In this document: positions 8,100 to 17,584 of the stretch, in pieces | Layout of the letters: each line of letters opens with the position of its first letter | How positions within the stretch are numbered: the first letter of the stretch is position 1 | Assembly (NCBI GenBank): GCA_018334675.1 | Contig: JAGXLL010000009.1 | Span: 1 to 64,000 of the forward strand | DNA from: Bacteroidales bacterium | GTDB taxonomy: Bacteria > Bacteroidota > Bacteroidia > Bacteroidales > UBA12077 | Direction: 5' to 3' | Length of the DNA stretch: 64,000 bases | Notes under the pieces: model-generated | Databases searched by the model: none | What the model was told of the DNA's origin: nothing | What the model saw: the letters and a program-made list of their open reading frames with translations, nothing else | Made by a program: the position numbers and the translations under genes

Positions 8100-9938
8100 A
8101 TGGTTGCAAACTATTCTGAGGACAGCATCAGAACATTAGAGTGGAAAGAACACATCAGGAGACGTCCCGGAATGTACATCGGCAAGCTGGGCGACGGTAA
8201 CTCCCAGGATGATGGCATCTACGTGTTGCTGAAAGAGGTGATGGACAATTCCATCGATGAATATATGATGGGTTTTGGCAAGCGCATTGATGTGGAAGTC
8301 AAGGAACGCAGTCTTTCGGTACGCGATCATGGCCGGGGCATTCCATTGGGTAAAGTGCGGGAAGTGGTGTCCAAGATGAATACCGGTGCCAAGTATGACT
8401 CGAAGGTCTTCAAGAAATCCGTGGGGTTGAATGGGGTAGGTGTCAAGGCCGTCAATGCCCTGTCGGAGAAGTTCACCATCGAAGCCTACCGCGAAGGAAA
8501 GAAAACCACCGTGGTATTCTCCCGCGGGGAGTTGTTGGAGGAGCATCATGACCAGCCTACTGAGGAAGGCAATGGTACGATGGTGGCATTCACTCCCGAT
8601 CATGAGCTTTTTGGGGATTACCATTATATTGAGGAGTTTGTGGAGAACATGCTTCGCAATTATGTATACCTCAATTCCGGGTTGATCATACGTTTTAACG
8701 GTCATGCCTTGTATTCGGAGAACGGGCTGAAGGATCTGCTCGAGGAGAACATGAGTTCGGAAGGGTTATATCCGATCGTTCATCTCAAAGGCGAGGATAT
8801 TGAGATTGCCCTGACCCATGGCAATCAATACGGTGAGGAATATTACAGTTTTGTCAACGGCCAGCATACCACCCAGGGCGGCACCCATCTGAATGCTTTC
8901 CGGGAATCGTTGGTTAAGACCTTACGGGATTTTTACAAGAAGGATTATGAGGCCTCCGACATTCGTACTTCCATCATTGCGGCCGTGAGCATCAAGGTGG
9001 AAGAGCCGGTTTTTGAGTCGCAGACCAAGACTAAGCTGGGCTCCAAGGATGTTGAACCCAATGGTTCTTCCATCCGCAACTTCATCAATGATTTTGTCAA
9101 GACGCGTCTGGACAACTACCTCCATATGAATCAGCAAACGGCAGACATATTGCTTAAGAAGATCGTGGAGTCGGAGAAAGAGCGTAAAGAGATCAACAGT
9201 GTGAAGAAGCTGGCTAAGAAACGGGCGAAGAAGGCCAACCTGCACAACAGAAAGCTCCGCGATTGCCGGATCCATTATAACAGCACGCATGAGCGGAGGA
9301 TGGAATCCACCATCTTCATCACCGAGGGAGATTCGGCCAGCGGATCCATCACCAAGGCCCGGGATGTCAACACCCAGGCCGTCTTCAGCCTGAAGGGCAA
9401 GCCTTTGAATACCTTCGGGCTCACCAAGAAGATCGTCTATGAGAATGAGGAGTTTAACCTGCTGCAGGCGGCCCTGAACATTGAAGAAGGCCTGGAGAAC
9501 CTGCGTTACAACAATATTGTGATCGCCACCGATGCCGATGTCGACGGCATGCACATCCGCTTGCTGCTGATCACCTTTTTCCTGCAGTTTTTCCCGGACC
9601 TGGTCAAGAACGGCAACCTGTATATCCTGCAAACGCCTCTTTTTCGTGTCAGAGATAAGAAACAGACCCTGTATTGTTATAATCAGGAAGAGAAAGATCA
9701 GGCCGTAAAGAAGCTGGGCAGGAAGGCGGAAGTAACCCGTTTCAAGGGGCTGGGAGAGATCTCGCCCGACGAGTTCAAGCGTTTTATCCGCGAAGATATC
9801 CGCCTGGAGCCGGTACGCCTGCATAAGGAAGATGCCATCAAACACCTGCTTTCCTTCTATATGGGCAAAAACTCCCTCAAGAGGCAGGAATTCATTGTGG
9901 ATAACCTCAGAGTTGAAGAGCAACTCACAGAAGCCTGA
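8100..9938 (+). CDS. parE: DNA topoisomerase IV subunit B
   Basis: A 612-residue GHKL-type ATPase subunit of a type IIA topoisomerase. In order: the Bergerat-fold ATPase (ELxDNSID-like segment [35 protein letters not shown]), the transducer domain, the Toprim domain ([12 protein letters not shown], the DxD motif in [10 protein letters not shown]) and a C-terminal GyrB-like segment. With ParC it decatenates daughter chromosomes. The frame is open to 8055, but the ATG at 8100 (MVANYSEDS) fits the family; the 15 extra residues are F/Y/K-rich and not conserved. GyrB or ParE: the adjacency of an 865-residue ParC-like subunit with a diverged C-terminal domain favours topoisomerase IV. Confidence 0.92.
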   Translation: MVANYSEDSIRTLEWKEHIRRRPGMYIGKLGDGNSQDDGIYVLLKEVMDNSIDEYMMGFGKRIDVEVKERSLSVRDHGRGIPLGKVREVVSKMNTGAKYDSKVFKKSVGLNGVGVKAVNALSEKFTIEAYREGKKTTVVFSRGELLEEHHDQPTEEGNGTMVAFTPDHELFGDYHYIEEFVENMLRNYVYLNSGLIIRFNGHALYSENGLKDLLEENMSSEGLYPIVHLKGEDIEIALTHGNQYGEEYYSFVNGQHTTQGGTHLNAFRESLVKTLRDFYKKDYEASDIRTSIIAAVSIKVEEPVFESQTKTKLGSKDVEPNGSSIRNFINDFVKTRLDNYLHMNQQTADILLKKIVESEKERKEINSVKKLAKKRAKKANLHNRKLRDCRIHYNSTHERRMESTIFITEGDSASGSITKARDVNTQAVFSLKGKPLNTFGLTKKIVYENEEFNLLQAALNIEEGLENLRYNNIVIATDADVDGMHIRLLLITFFLQFFPDLVKNGNLYILQTPLFRVRDKKQTLYCYNQEEKDQAVKKLGRKAEVTRFKGLGEISPDEFKRFIREDIRLEPVRLHKEDAIKHLLSFYMGKNSLKRQEFIVDNLRVEEQLTEA

Positions 9939-9999
9939 TCCAGGCTTGCTCATTCAAGTACCGCACCGATTGACCATTTTTTGTTAAGGCAATAGGATT

Positions 10000-12597
10000 A
10001 TGAGTGATTATATAGACGATAACCATCACAACGAGGAATTTGACTCCGGTCCTCAACAAGAGGAGCCCGGCAGCAATGGAGAGCCTATGCACCGCATCAC
10101 CCATCTCTCCGGCATGTATAAGGATTGGTTCCTGGATTATGCTTCTTATGTGATCCTGGAAAGGGCTGTGCCCCATCTGAACGATGGGCTGAAGCCTGTT
10201 CAGCGCCGGATCCTGCATACCATGCGCCAGATGGATGACGGCCGGTACATCAAGGTAGCCAACATCATTGGTTATACCATGCAGTATCACCCCCATGGTG
10301 ATGCTTCCATCGGTGAGGCCCTCGTTCAGCTGGGACAGAAAGATCTGCTGGTCGATACCCAGGGTAACTGGGGCAATATGATGACGGGTGACAGCTCCGC
10401 TGCACCCCGGTACATCGAGGCCCGTCTATCAAATTTTGCCCGGGAGGTAGTTTTTAATCCCAAGACCACCCAATGGAAGACGTCCTACGACGGCCGCAAC
10501 CAGGAACCCATCACCCTGCCGGTGAAGTTCCCCCTTTTGCTGGCACAAGGCGTGGAGGGCATTGCCGTGGGTCTGGCTTCCAAGATCCTGCCCCACAACT
10601 TTAATGAGCTCATCGAGGCAGCCATCGCCTACCTCAAGGGCGAATCATTCACCCTCTGTCCCGATTTTCCCACCGGCGGCATTGCCGATTTTTCCAGATA
10701 CAACGATGGCAAACGCGGGGGCCAGGTGAAGATACGGGCCCGCATAGAAAAACGCGATAAAAAGGCTTTGGCCATTACCGAGATACCTTTTGGCAAAACC
10801 ACCAACTCCCTGATCGATTCCATCCTCAGGGCCAATGACAAAGGAAAGATCAAGGTCAAACGCATCGACGACAATACCGCCGAGGAAGTGGAGATCCTGA
10901 TCCACCTGTCCAATGGAACGTCCCCCGATAAGACCATCGATGCCCTGTATGCCTTCACCGATTGTGAAGTGGCTATATCTCCCAATGCCTGCGTAATAGA
11001 CGACTTCAAGCCCCGCTTCATGGGTGTCAGCAACATGCTGACCATCTCGGTGAACAATACCCGTGAGTTGCTCCGCCAGGAGCTGGAGATACGGAAAGGA
11101 GAGCTCCAGGAAAACTGGCATATGTCGTCCCTGGAGAAGATTTTTATCGAAAACCGCATTTATAATGACATTGAAGAATGTGAAACATGGAAGGACATCC
11201 TGGAAACCATCGATACGGGACTTGAACCATTCAAGGACCAGCTTATGCGAAAGGTCACCCATGATGACCTGGTGAAGCTCACCGAGATCAAGATCAAACG
11301 CATCTCCAAATACGATTCTAAAAAGGCCGACGAATACATCCGCAAAATTGAGAAGGAGATTAAAGACATCAACAGCAAGCTGGCTAAGCTAACTCAATAT
11401 ACCATTCAGTATTTTCAGCGGATCAGAAAGAAGTTCGGCAAGGGAAAGGGACGTAAGACCGAGATCAGGAACCTGGAAGCCATTGAAGCCACCACGGTGG
11501 TGGAAGCCAACGAGAAGCTCTATGTGCACCGGAAGGACGGGTTTGTCGGCACCGGACTGAAGAAGGCCGAGTATGTAGGGGAGTGCTCCGACATCGATGA
11601 GATCATTGTCTTCCGTAAGGATGGCCACTACCTCATCACCAAGGTCGAAGAAAAGATCTTTGTGGGCAAGGACATCCTGTATGTGAAGGTTTTTAAGCGT
11701 AATGACGAGCGCACCATATATAATATCATATACCGCGATGGGCTGAACGGCTCCATCATGATGAAACGATGCCCCATATCGGGTATCACCCGCGATAAGG
11801 AATACGATATCACCAAAGGTACCAGCGGGTCCAGGATATTGTATATGAGCGTCAACCCCGATGGGGAGGCCGAGAAGCTGAAGGTTTACCTGCAGCCTAA
11901 ACCCAGGTTGAAGAAGAAGATGCTGGAGATGGATTTCAGCGAACTGGCCATCAAGGGCAGAGGGGCCCAGGGCAATATCCTTACCAGGCATGCGGTCCAT
12001 AAGATCGTGCTCAAAGAGAAGGGCACACCTACCTTAGGAGGTAAGAAGATCTGGTTCGACGAGGAGGTGCTTCGGCTTAACACCGACGGCCAGGGCAAAT
12101 ACCTGGGAGAATTCGGCGGTGATGATAAGATCGCGGTGATCACCAACCGGGGAACCGTGAGATTTACTTCCTATGATCTGACCAATCATTATGAAGATGA
12201 GATCCGTGTGATTGAAAAATACAACCCGGATAAAGTATTCTCGGCCATATATTTTGATGCCGACCAGGGATACTTTTATGTGAAGCGTTTTCAGCTGGAA
12301 TATACGATCAAGGAAGCAAGCCTGATAGGAGAAAATAAGGACTCCTACCTGCTTCACCTCTTTGAGGATACATATCCCCGGGTGAAGCTTGAATTTGGCG
12401 GCAAGAACAAGAGAAAGGAAGATCAGGAAGTCCCAATATACGAATTCATAGGAGAGAAGAGTTACAAAGCCAGGGGCAAGCGCCTGACCCAGGCCGAGCT
12501 GAAGAAGATCCATGTTTTGGACCCCCTGCCTGAGGAAGAGGAGAAGGACGAGGGCGATGATGCGGACGAGAGGGATCAGATGAGCCTGCAATTTTAA
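10000..12597 (+). CDS. parC: DNA topoisomerase IV subunit A
   Basis: An 865-residue breakage-reunion subunit. The N-terminal winged-helix region has GLKPVQRRILHTM and the catalytic Tyr in SAAPRYIEARLS, which forms the covalent bond to DNA. A long helical tower and coiled coil (EYIRKIEKEIKDINSKLAKL) follow, then a beta-pinwheel-like C-terminal domain with variable blades, and an acidic tail rich in E and D. A full GyrA box (QRRGGRG) is not seen, which supports ParC over GyrA. It lies 61 bases after parE in the same direction and they are probably cotranscribed. Confidence 0.92.
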   Translation: MSDYIDDNHHNEEFDSGPQQEEPGSNGEPMHRITHLSGMYKDWFLDYASYVILERAVPHLNDGLKPVQRRILHTMRQMDDGRYIKVANIIGYTMQYHPHGDASIGEALVQLGQKDLLVDTQGNWGNMMTGDSSAAPRYIEARLSNFAREVVFNPKTTQWKTSYDGRNQEPITLPVKFPLLLAQGVEGIAVGLASKILPHNFNELIEAAIAYLKGESFTLCPDFPTGGIADFSRYNDGKRGGQVKIRARIEKRDKKALAITEIPFGKTTNSLIDSILRANDKGKIKVKRIDDNTAEEVEILIHLSNGTSPDKTIDALYAFTDCEVAISPNACVIDDFKPRFMGVSNMLTISVNNTRELLRQELEIRKGELQENWHMSSLEKIFIENRIYNDIEECETWKDILETIDTGLEPFKDQLMRKVTHDDLVKLTEIKIKRISKYDSKKADEYIRKIEKEIKDINSKLAKLTQYTIQYFQRIRKKFGKGKGRKTEIRNLEAIEATTVVEANEKLYVHRKDGFVGTGLKKAEYVGECSDIDEIIVFRKDGHYLITKVEEKIFVGKDILYVKVFKRNDERTIYNIIYRDGLNGSIMMKRCPISGITRDKEYDITKGTSGSRILYMSVNPDGEAEKLKVYLQPKPRLKKKMLEMDFSELAIKGRGAQGNILTRHAVHKIVLKEKGTPTLGGKKIWFDEEVLRLNTDGQGKYLGEFGGDDKIAVITNRGTVRFTSYDLTNHYEDEIRVIEKYNPDKVFSAIYFDADQGYFYVKRFQLEYTIKEASLIGENKDSYLLHLFEDTYPRVKLEFGGKNKRKEDQEVPIYEFIGEKSYKARGKRLTQAELKKIHVLDPLPEEEEKDEGDDADERDQMSLQF

Positions 12598-12612
12598 ATT
12601 CGTGCAGACACC

Positions 12613-13125
12613 ATGAAGGTTTTTTTAATTGGCTTTATGGGCAGTGGTAAAACTACAGCAGCCAGGAGGCTGGCAGCCAGGATGAATTGCGGATGGGAAG
12701 ATCTGGATCATATCATAGAGCAGGAAACGGGCATGTCCATTGCTCAGATTTTCAGGGATAAAGGGGAGCAAGCTTTCAGGGATCTGGAAAGTCGTTATTT
12801 GAAAGAAGGGGTATCCCGCCCGCTGGGTGTGCTGGCTACAGGAGGTGGTACCCCATGCTACCACGAAAATATGCAATGGATGAATCGGACGGGGATCACC
12901 GTCTACCTGAAAATGACTGCGGAGCAGTTGTTTTCCCGGTTGAAAGAGACCCGCAGCAACCGCCCCCTGCTGAAAGGATTAAATGATGAGGATCTTTTGC
13001 ATTATATCGTTCAAAAACTCAGGGATCGTGAGCCTTTTTACAATATGGCCCATATTCATATACCCGGTTTCAACCTGGATGTTAGATCGTTGGAAGATAA
13101 AATTTATGCCCGGCTGAAACAATAA
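12613..13125 (+). CDS. aroK: Shikimate kinase
   Basis: A 170-residue P-loop kinase that phosphorylates shikimate at O3 in aromatic amino-acid biosynthesis. The Walker A is at the N-terminus (GFMGSGKTTAARRLA), followed by the substrate-binding DLD segment (WEDLDHIIE), a shikimate-binding Arg (FRDLESRYL), the GGG motif (ATGGGTPCY) and the lid with Arg (ETRSNRPLL). The length is normal. It lies 15 bases after parC and probably shares its transcript, though the functions are unrelated. Confidence 0.95.
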   Translation: MKVFLIGFMGSGKTTAARRLAARMNCGWEDLDHIIEQETGMSIAQIFRDKGEQAFRDLESRYLKEGVSRPLGVLATGGGTPCYHENMQWMNRTGITVYLKMTAEQLFSRLKETRSNRPLLKGLNDEDLLHYIVQKLRDREPFYNMAHIHIPGFNLDVRSLEDKIYARLKQ

Positions 13126-13421
13126 TATGTCGCTCTCAAGAGTAATTATCTTGAAGAGGGGAGGTTTTGGAGGGCTGTGCATCAGTAATCAAGAATACTT
13201 GTTGATAAAAATATTTTTTCAATCTTAAATGGGGTTTATGAACATGCCAAAAGCATCAAAGAACACTCCGTCAGTGGTTAATTTTCTGCGTTGAAAACTT
13301 AAATTAAATGTTAATAAAAACAGGCTGATGGCTCTTTGCCGGTAGGGTTTCAATTCATAACTTGCGTAAGTCGTGTAAACACTCTGTGAATTTTAAATAG
13401 CATAAAAAAAATTATATATCC
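13126..13421. other. Intergenic region before the class II ribonucleotide reductase
   Basis: A 296-base AT-rich stretch. I looked for a cobalamin riboswitch (B12 box) and for NrdR-type repeats and saw neither. A weak imperfect hairpin lies near 13133-13155. No open frame of interest and no repeat of the local family. Confidence 0.5.
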
Positions 13422-15995
13422 ATGTACATTAAAGGCAAAGCAACGGAACAGGACACGAAAAAGACAGGATCCTCGATGGAGAAGTATAAGACATACACGT
13501 ACGACGAGGCTTTCAAGAGTTCACTGGAGTATTTCAATGGCGATGAACTGGCGGCCCGGGTATGGGCAAATAAATATGCCCTGAAAGACTCTTATGGTAA
13601 TTTATTTGAGAAGAATCCCGATGACATGCATCGGAGGCTGGCTAAAGAGATTGCCCGGATTGAGAACAAGTATCCCAATCCGATGGGCGAGGAGGAGATT
13701 TACGAGTTGTTGAGGGGGTTCAGGTACATTGTCCCTCAGGGAGGACCGATGGCTGGTATCGGCAATGACTATCAGATCGCCTCTTTGTCCAACTGTTTTG
13801 TGGTAGGCAGTGGTGCCGATTCATACGGAGGGATCATGAAAACCGATCAGGAGCAGGTTCAGTTGATGAAAAGGCGGGGAGGAGTAGGCCATGACCTGTC
13901 TCACATTCGTCCTTCAGGCAGTCCTGTCCTGAATAGTGCTTTGACCTCCACGGGTGTGGTGCCTTTCATGGAACGTTTCTCCAACTCCACCCGTGAGGTG
14001 GCCCAGGATGGAAGACGCGGTGCCCTGATGCTGACCATCTCCATTAAACATCCGGATGCCGAGAGCTTTATCGATGCCAAGCTGGAGACCGGGAAAGTCA
14101 CCGGCGCCAATGTCTCCGTTAAGATCGACAATGAGTTCATGGATGCGGTAATCAACAACAAACCTTATCAGCAGCAGTTTCCCATTGACGCTGATAATCC
14201 TGCATACAAACAAACCATTGACGCCCGCGAGCTGTGGCAGAAGATTGTCCATAATGCCTGGAAATCGGCCGAGCCCGGCATCCTCTTCTGGGATACCGTG
14301 ACCAACGAATCGGTGGCCGACAGCTATGCCGATAAAGGCTTCCAAACCGTATCCACCAATCCCTGCGGTGAGATACCCCTTTGTCCATACGATAGTTGCC
14401 GTTTGCTTGCCATTAATCTATACAGCTATGTGGATCAGCCTTTTACAGAGCAGGCCAAGTTCAATTTTGAGAAGTTCAAAAAGCATGTCGCCTATGCGCA
14501 GCGCATCATGGACGACATCATCGATATAGAGGTGGAAAAGGTAGATGCCATTATCCATAAGATTGAAGATGATCCCGAAGATTTCGAGATCAAGCGGGTG
14601 GAATACAATATGTGGCAAAACATCCGGAAGAAGGCCCGTGAAGGAAGGAGAACCGGGGTAGGCATCACCGCCGAAGGGGACATGCAGGCCGCTCTGGGTT
14701 TGACCTACGGAAGTGAGAACGGCATTGATTTTTCCGAAGAAGTGCACAAAACCATCGCTCTGGAAGCATACCGCTCCTCGGTCCAGCTGGCCAAAGAACG
14801 CGGACCCTTCGAGGTATATGATTCCGAGAAGGAAAAGCACAATCCCCTGATCAATAGGTTGAAGGGAGAAGATGAACAACTGTACAAGGACATGCTGCAA
14901 TACGGAAGGCGCAACATTTCCTTGCTCACCATTGCCCCCACCGGTACCACCAGCCTGATGACGCAAACCACCTCCGGCATTGAACCGGTCTTCATGCCGG
15001 CATATAAACGCCGTCGGAAGGTAAACCCCAGTGATACGCAAAGTAAAGTAACCTATGTCGATGAAGTAGGCGACTCCTGGGAAGAATACAATGTATTCCA
15101 CCATAAATTCATCGACTGGCTGCAGATCCATGGTTATGATCCTCAGGAGGTACGCAAATATAATGATGACCAGATCGACGAAGTGATCGCCAAGACACCT
15201 TATTATCAAGCCACATCCAACGATGTGGACTGGGTCAGCAAGGTGAAGATGCAGGGACGCATCCAGAAGTGGGTGGATCATTCCATCAGTGTGACCATCA
15301 ACCTGCCTGAGAAGACTCCGGAGGACCTGGTGGGTAAGCTCTATATCACCGGCTGGCAAAGTGGCTGCAAAGGCATCACCGTATACCGCGAAGGTTCGAG
15401 AAGCGGTGTTCTGATCAGCAACAAGGGTGATAAGAAAGAAGACACCGGCTCAATAAAAAGGCCCAGGGCGCTTGATGCCGAGATCATACGTTTCAAGAAC
15501 GAGGAGGAAGACTGGATCGCCTTTGTGGGGCTGAAAGATGACCGTCCCTATGAGATCTTCACCGGACTGGCCGACGAGGAAGTACTTCCCATCCCGAAAT
15601 CCGTGACCAAAGGCAAGATCATCAAGGTGAAGAAAGACAGCGGATCCAGCCGTTATGACTTCCAATACACCGATAAGTTTGGGTATGAAAATACCCTGGG
15701 GGGCATCTCCCATATGTTCAACACAGAATTCTGGAATTACGCCAAGCTTATCTCCGGTGTGCTGCGCCATGGCATGCCTCTGCCCGACGTGGTGAACCTG
15801 GTTTCTTCTCTGAGCCTGAACACCGAAACCATCAATACCTGGAAGAAAGGGGTGGAAAGGGCACTGAAACGCTACATCCCCGACGGAACCAAGGCAAGAA
15901 GGGGAACCAAATGCGAAAGCTGTGGATCGGAAAGCCTGATATACCAGGAAGGATGCCTGATATGTCAGAGCTGCGGATTTTCCAAGTGCGGATAA
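13422..15995 (+). CDS. nrdJ: Adenosylcobalamin-dependent (class II) ribonucleotide reductase
   Basis: An 857-residue enzyme that reduces ribonucleotides to deoxyribonucleotides with or without oxygen, using a radical from coenzyme B12. The redox Cys is in SLSNCFVVG, the thiyl-radical Cys and Glu in NPCGEIPL, and a second active-site region is PTGTTSLMTQTTSGIEP. The C-terminus carries a zinc-ribbon-like knuckle with CESCG and CLICQSCG plus a final CG, which probably delivers electrons to the active site. The ATG at 13422 is used here; an internal ATG at 13476 (MEKYKTYTYDEAF) is equally possible. A strong terminator follows directly. No class I or III enzyme is in the window. Confidence 0.93.
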   Translation: MYIKGKATEQDTKKTGSSMEKYKTYTYDEAFKSSLEYFNGDELAARVWANKYALKDSYGNLFEKNPDDMHRRLAKEIARIENKYPNPMGEEEIYELLRGFRYIVPQGGPMAGIGNDYQIASLSNCFVVGSGADSYGGIMKTDQEQVQLMKRRGGVGHDLSHIRPSGSPVLNSALTSTGVVPFMERFSNSTREVAQDGRRGALMLTISIKHPDAESFIDAKLETGKVTGANVSVKIDNEFMDAVINNKPYQQQFPIDADNPAYKQTIDARELWQKIVHNAWKSAEPGILFWDTVTNESVADSYADKGFQTVSTNPCGEIPLCPYDSCRLLAINLYSYVDQPFTEQAKFNFEKFKKHVAYAQRIMDDIIDIEVEKVDAIIHKIEDDPEDFEIKRVEYNMWQNIRKKAREGRRTGVGITAEGDMQAALGLTYGSENGIDFSEEVHKTIALEAYRSSVQLAKERGPFEVYDSEKEKHNPLINRLKGEDEQLYKDMLQYGRRNISLLTIAPTGTTSLMTQTTSGIEPVFMPAYKRRRKVNPSDTQSKVTYVDEVGDSWEEYNVFHHKFIDWLQIHGYDPQEVRKYNDDQIDEVIAKTPYYQATSNDVDWVSKVKMQGRIQKWVDHSISVTINLPEKTPEDLVGKLYITGWQSGCKGITVYREGSRSGVLISNKGDKKEDTGSIKRPRALDAEIIRFKNEEEDWIAFVGLKDDRPYEIFTGLADEEVLPIPKSVTKGKIIKVKKDSGSSRYDFQYTDKFGYENTLGGISHMFNTEFWNYAKLISGVLRHGMPLPDVVNLVSSLSLNTETINTWKKGVERALKRYIPDGTKARRGTKCESCGSESLIYQEGCLICQSCGFSKCG

Positions 15996-16020
15996 TTACC
16001 CCTGTACCTCTCCCTGTTGA

Positions 16021-16056
16021 AGCATCCCTCTGTTTCCCCGGTGGGATGCTTTTTTT
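16021..16056 (+). terminator. Intrinsic terminator of nrdJ
   Basis: Perfect 8-base stem AGCATCCC (16021-16028) with GGGATGCT (16043-16050), 14-base loop, then a run of seven T residues (16050-16056). It lies 26 bases after the nrdJ stop. Confidence 0.88.
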
Positions 16057-16070
16057 ATGATTGCAGGATT

Positions 16071-16104
16071 TTTGTTATATTTTACTTCTTTTTGGTTAAT
16101 ATTG
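16071..16104 (+). promoter_or_regulatory. Probable sigma-ABfr-type promoter of the flippase-like gene
   Basis: TTTG at 16071-16074 and TAATATTG at 16097-16104 match the Bacteroidota -33 TTTG and -7 TAnnTTTG boxes (one mismatch in the second) with a 22-base spacer. It lies 38 bases before the gene start and just after the nrdJ terminator. Confidence 0.42.
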
Positions 16105-16142
16105 CCGCACCAATGTGTTAATGTCACTTAACTTCAACAGGC

Positions 16143-17489
16143 ATGTGGTATACCCCGCGGCGTAATGTGAGCAATGTAACGGGGCTGCAGGTGGTCAACA
16201 TTTTGCGGTTCATCACCTTTCTGATCATTGCTATTGTTTTCACCAAGATTGGTGTCTCCAAGGAGCAGATCGGCCTGTTTGAGATGTCGCTGTTCATCGT
16301 GAGTGTGTCCAACTTCTTCTGGGTTACGGGGATCATCCAGGCTTTTTTGCCACTTTATAAAGGCAGCCGGACCTTTGGGGATCTGGCCAACGAGGATGAG
16401 CGCCGGTCGCCGGAGATCTTTAATACCTACCTGACGCTGATCGCTTTCAGCCTTTTTGTCTTCACAGTGGGGCTGGTGTTGCAGGACCATTTCTCCGTTT
16501 TCGGTCATAGCGGAAAGGTGCCCCTGCTCAATGTCACGCTCTGGTATTTGCTGCTCAGCAGTCCCGCCAACCTGGTGGAGTACATCTACATGGTGCGCAA
16601 CAAGTCGGGCAATACCCTCAGCTATGCCTACATCACCTACACCGTTCAGCTTGTCGCCGCTATAGTGCCTCCGATATTAGGCTACAATGTCATCTGGTCG
16701 CTGCGTGGCCTGGTGGTGGTAGCTGTGATACGTAATATATGGCTTTTAACCCTGATCTACAACTATGCCAGCATTCGCTTTTCCTTTTCCTTTGTCAAAG
16801 AGCTGCTTTATTTTGCCACCCCCTTGCTGGTAAGTGCCCTGATTAGTGGTTCGGCGCAGTATGTGGACGGATTGGTGGTTTCGATCCATTTCCCGGCCGA
16901 GAAATTTGCTGTTTTCCGTTTCGGCGCCAAGGAGCTGCCCTTTGTGATCATGCTGGCCACCGGGCTGAGCAACGCCATGCTCACGGAGTTCTCCACCAAG
17001 GAGAGCCTGCAAGATACCCTGGTCAAGATCCGGCGCAAGTCACTGCGCATCATGCATACTATGTATCCGCTCTCCCTGGTTTTGCTTTTGTTTGCCGATC
17101 CGCTGTACAAGTTTGTTTTCAGCCCTGAATTTACCCGGAGTGCCGATATCTTTGTGGTATACTTACTCACCATTCTGAGCCGGCTGCTGTTTCCCCACAC
17201 CATTTTGATGGGCATGAAGAAGACGCGCGCCGTGCTCAGGGTGTCGGTCATGGAAGTGCTGATCAATGTGGGCCTCAGCTTATGGCTGGTGAACCATTAC
17301 GGGGCGGTTGGCGTGGCACTGGCTACCATCATCGCCTATTTCCTGGCCAAGGTAGTCCTTATTATCTACAATTATGTGCGGTTGGGCATTGGCCCGCAGC
17401 AATACATTCCCATCAAGTGGTACCTGTTTTACAGCGTGGCCCTGGGCACGGTTTTCGTGCTGCTCGACCGGGGTATCATCGTTATATGA
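16143..17489 (+). CDS. Polysaccharide flippase-like membrane protein (MVF/MATE-like superfamily)
   Basis: A 448-residue protein with about 12 hydrophobic segments arranged as two halves, as in Wzx/RfbX flippases that move lipid-linked oligosaccharides across the inner membrane. N-terminal segment VNILRFITFLIIAIVFTKIG with the following EQIGLFEMSLFI is typical of the family start. The C-terminal half has the characteristic GVALATIIAYFLAKVVLIIY. There are no glycosyltransferases or other O-antigen genes next to it, so the substrate cannot be given; it sits alone between nrdJ and kbl. It is convergent with kbl. Confidence 0.75.
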   Translation: MWYTPRRNVSNVTGLQVVNILRFITFLIIAIVFTKIGVSKEQIGLFEMSLFIVSVSNFFWVTGIIQAFLPLYKGSRTFGDLANEDERRSPEIFNTYLTLIAFSLFVFTVGLVLQDHFSVFGHSGKVPLLNVTLWYLLLSSPANLVEYIYMVRNKSGNTLSYAYITYTVQLVAAIVPPILGYNVIWSLRGLVVVAVIRNIWLLTLIYNYASIRFSFSFVKELLYFATPLLVSALISGSAQYVDGLVVSIHFPAEKFAVFRFGAKELPFVIMLATGLSNAMLTEFSTKESLQDTLVKIRRKSLRIMHTMYPLSLVLLLFADPLYKFVFSPEFTRSADIFVVYLLTILSRLLFPHTILMGMKKTRAVLRVSVMEVLINVGLSLWLVNHYGAVGVALATIIAYFLAKVVLIIYNYVRLGIGPQQYIPIKWYLFYSVALGTVFVLLDRGIIVI

Positions 17490-17584
17490 TCCTGCCGTGC
17501 GTTCTCTTGCTGAATCAACACCGGAAAGCGGATTCGCCCGCTAAAATGATTCCATGAAAAAGGGGCGGTGCCTCCCCGAATCGG

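Noticed and set aside
8922-9953. Open frame of 343 residues antisense to parE
   Set aside because: Shadow of the conserved parE Toprim and C-terminal region.
13126-13421. Cobalamin riboswitch upstream of nrdJ
   Set aside because: The B12 box and core motifs were looked for and not found.
17540-17580. GGGG / CCCC hairpin between the flippase and kbl
   Set aside because: Only four base pairs and no T tract; not a convincing terminator.
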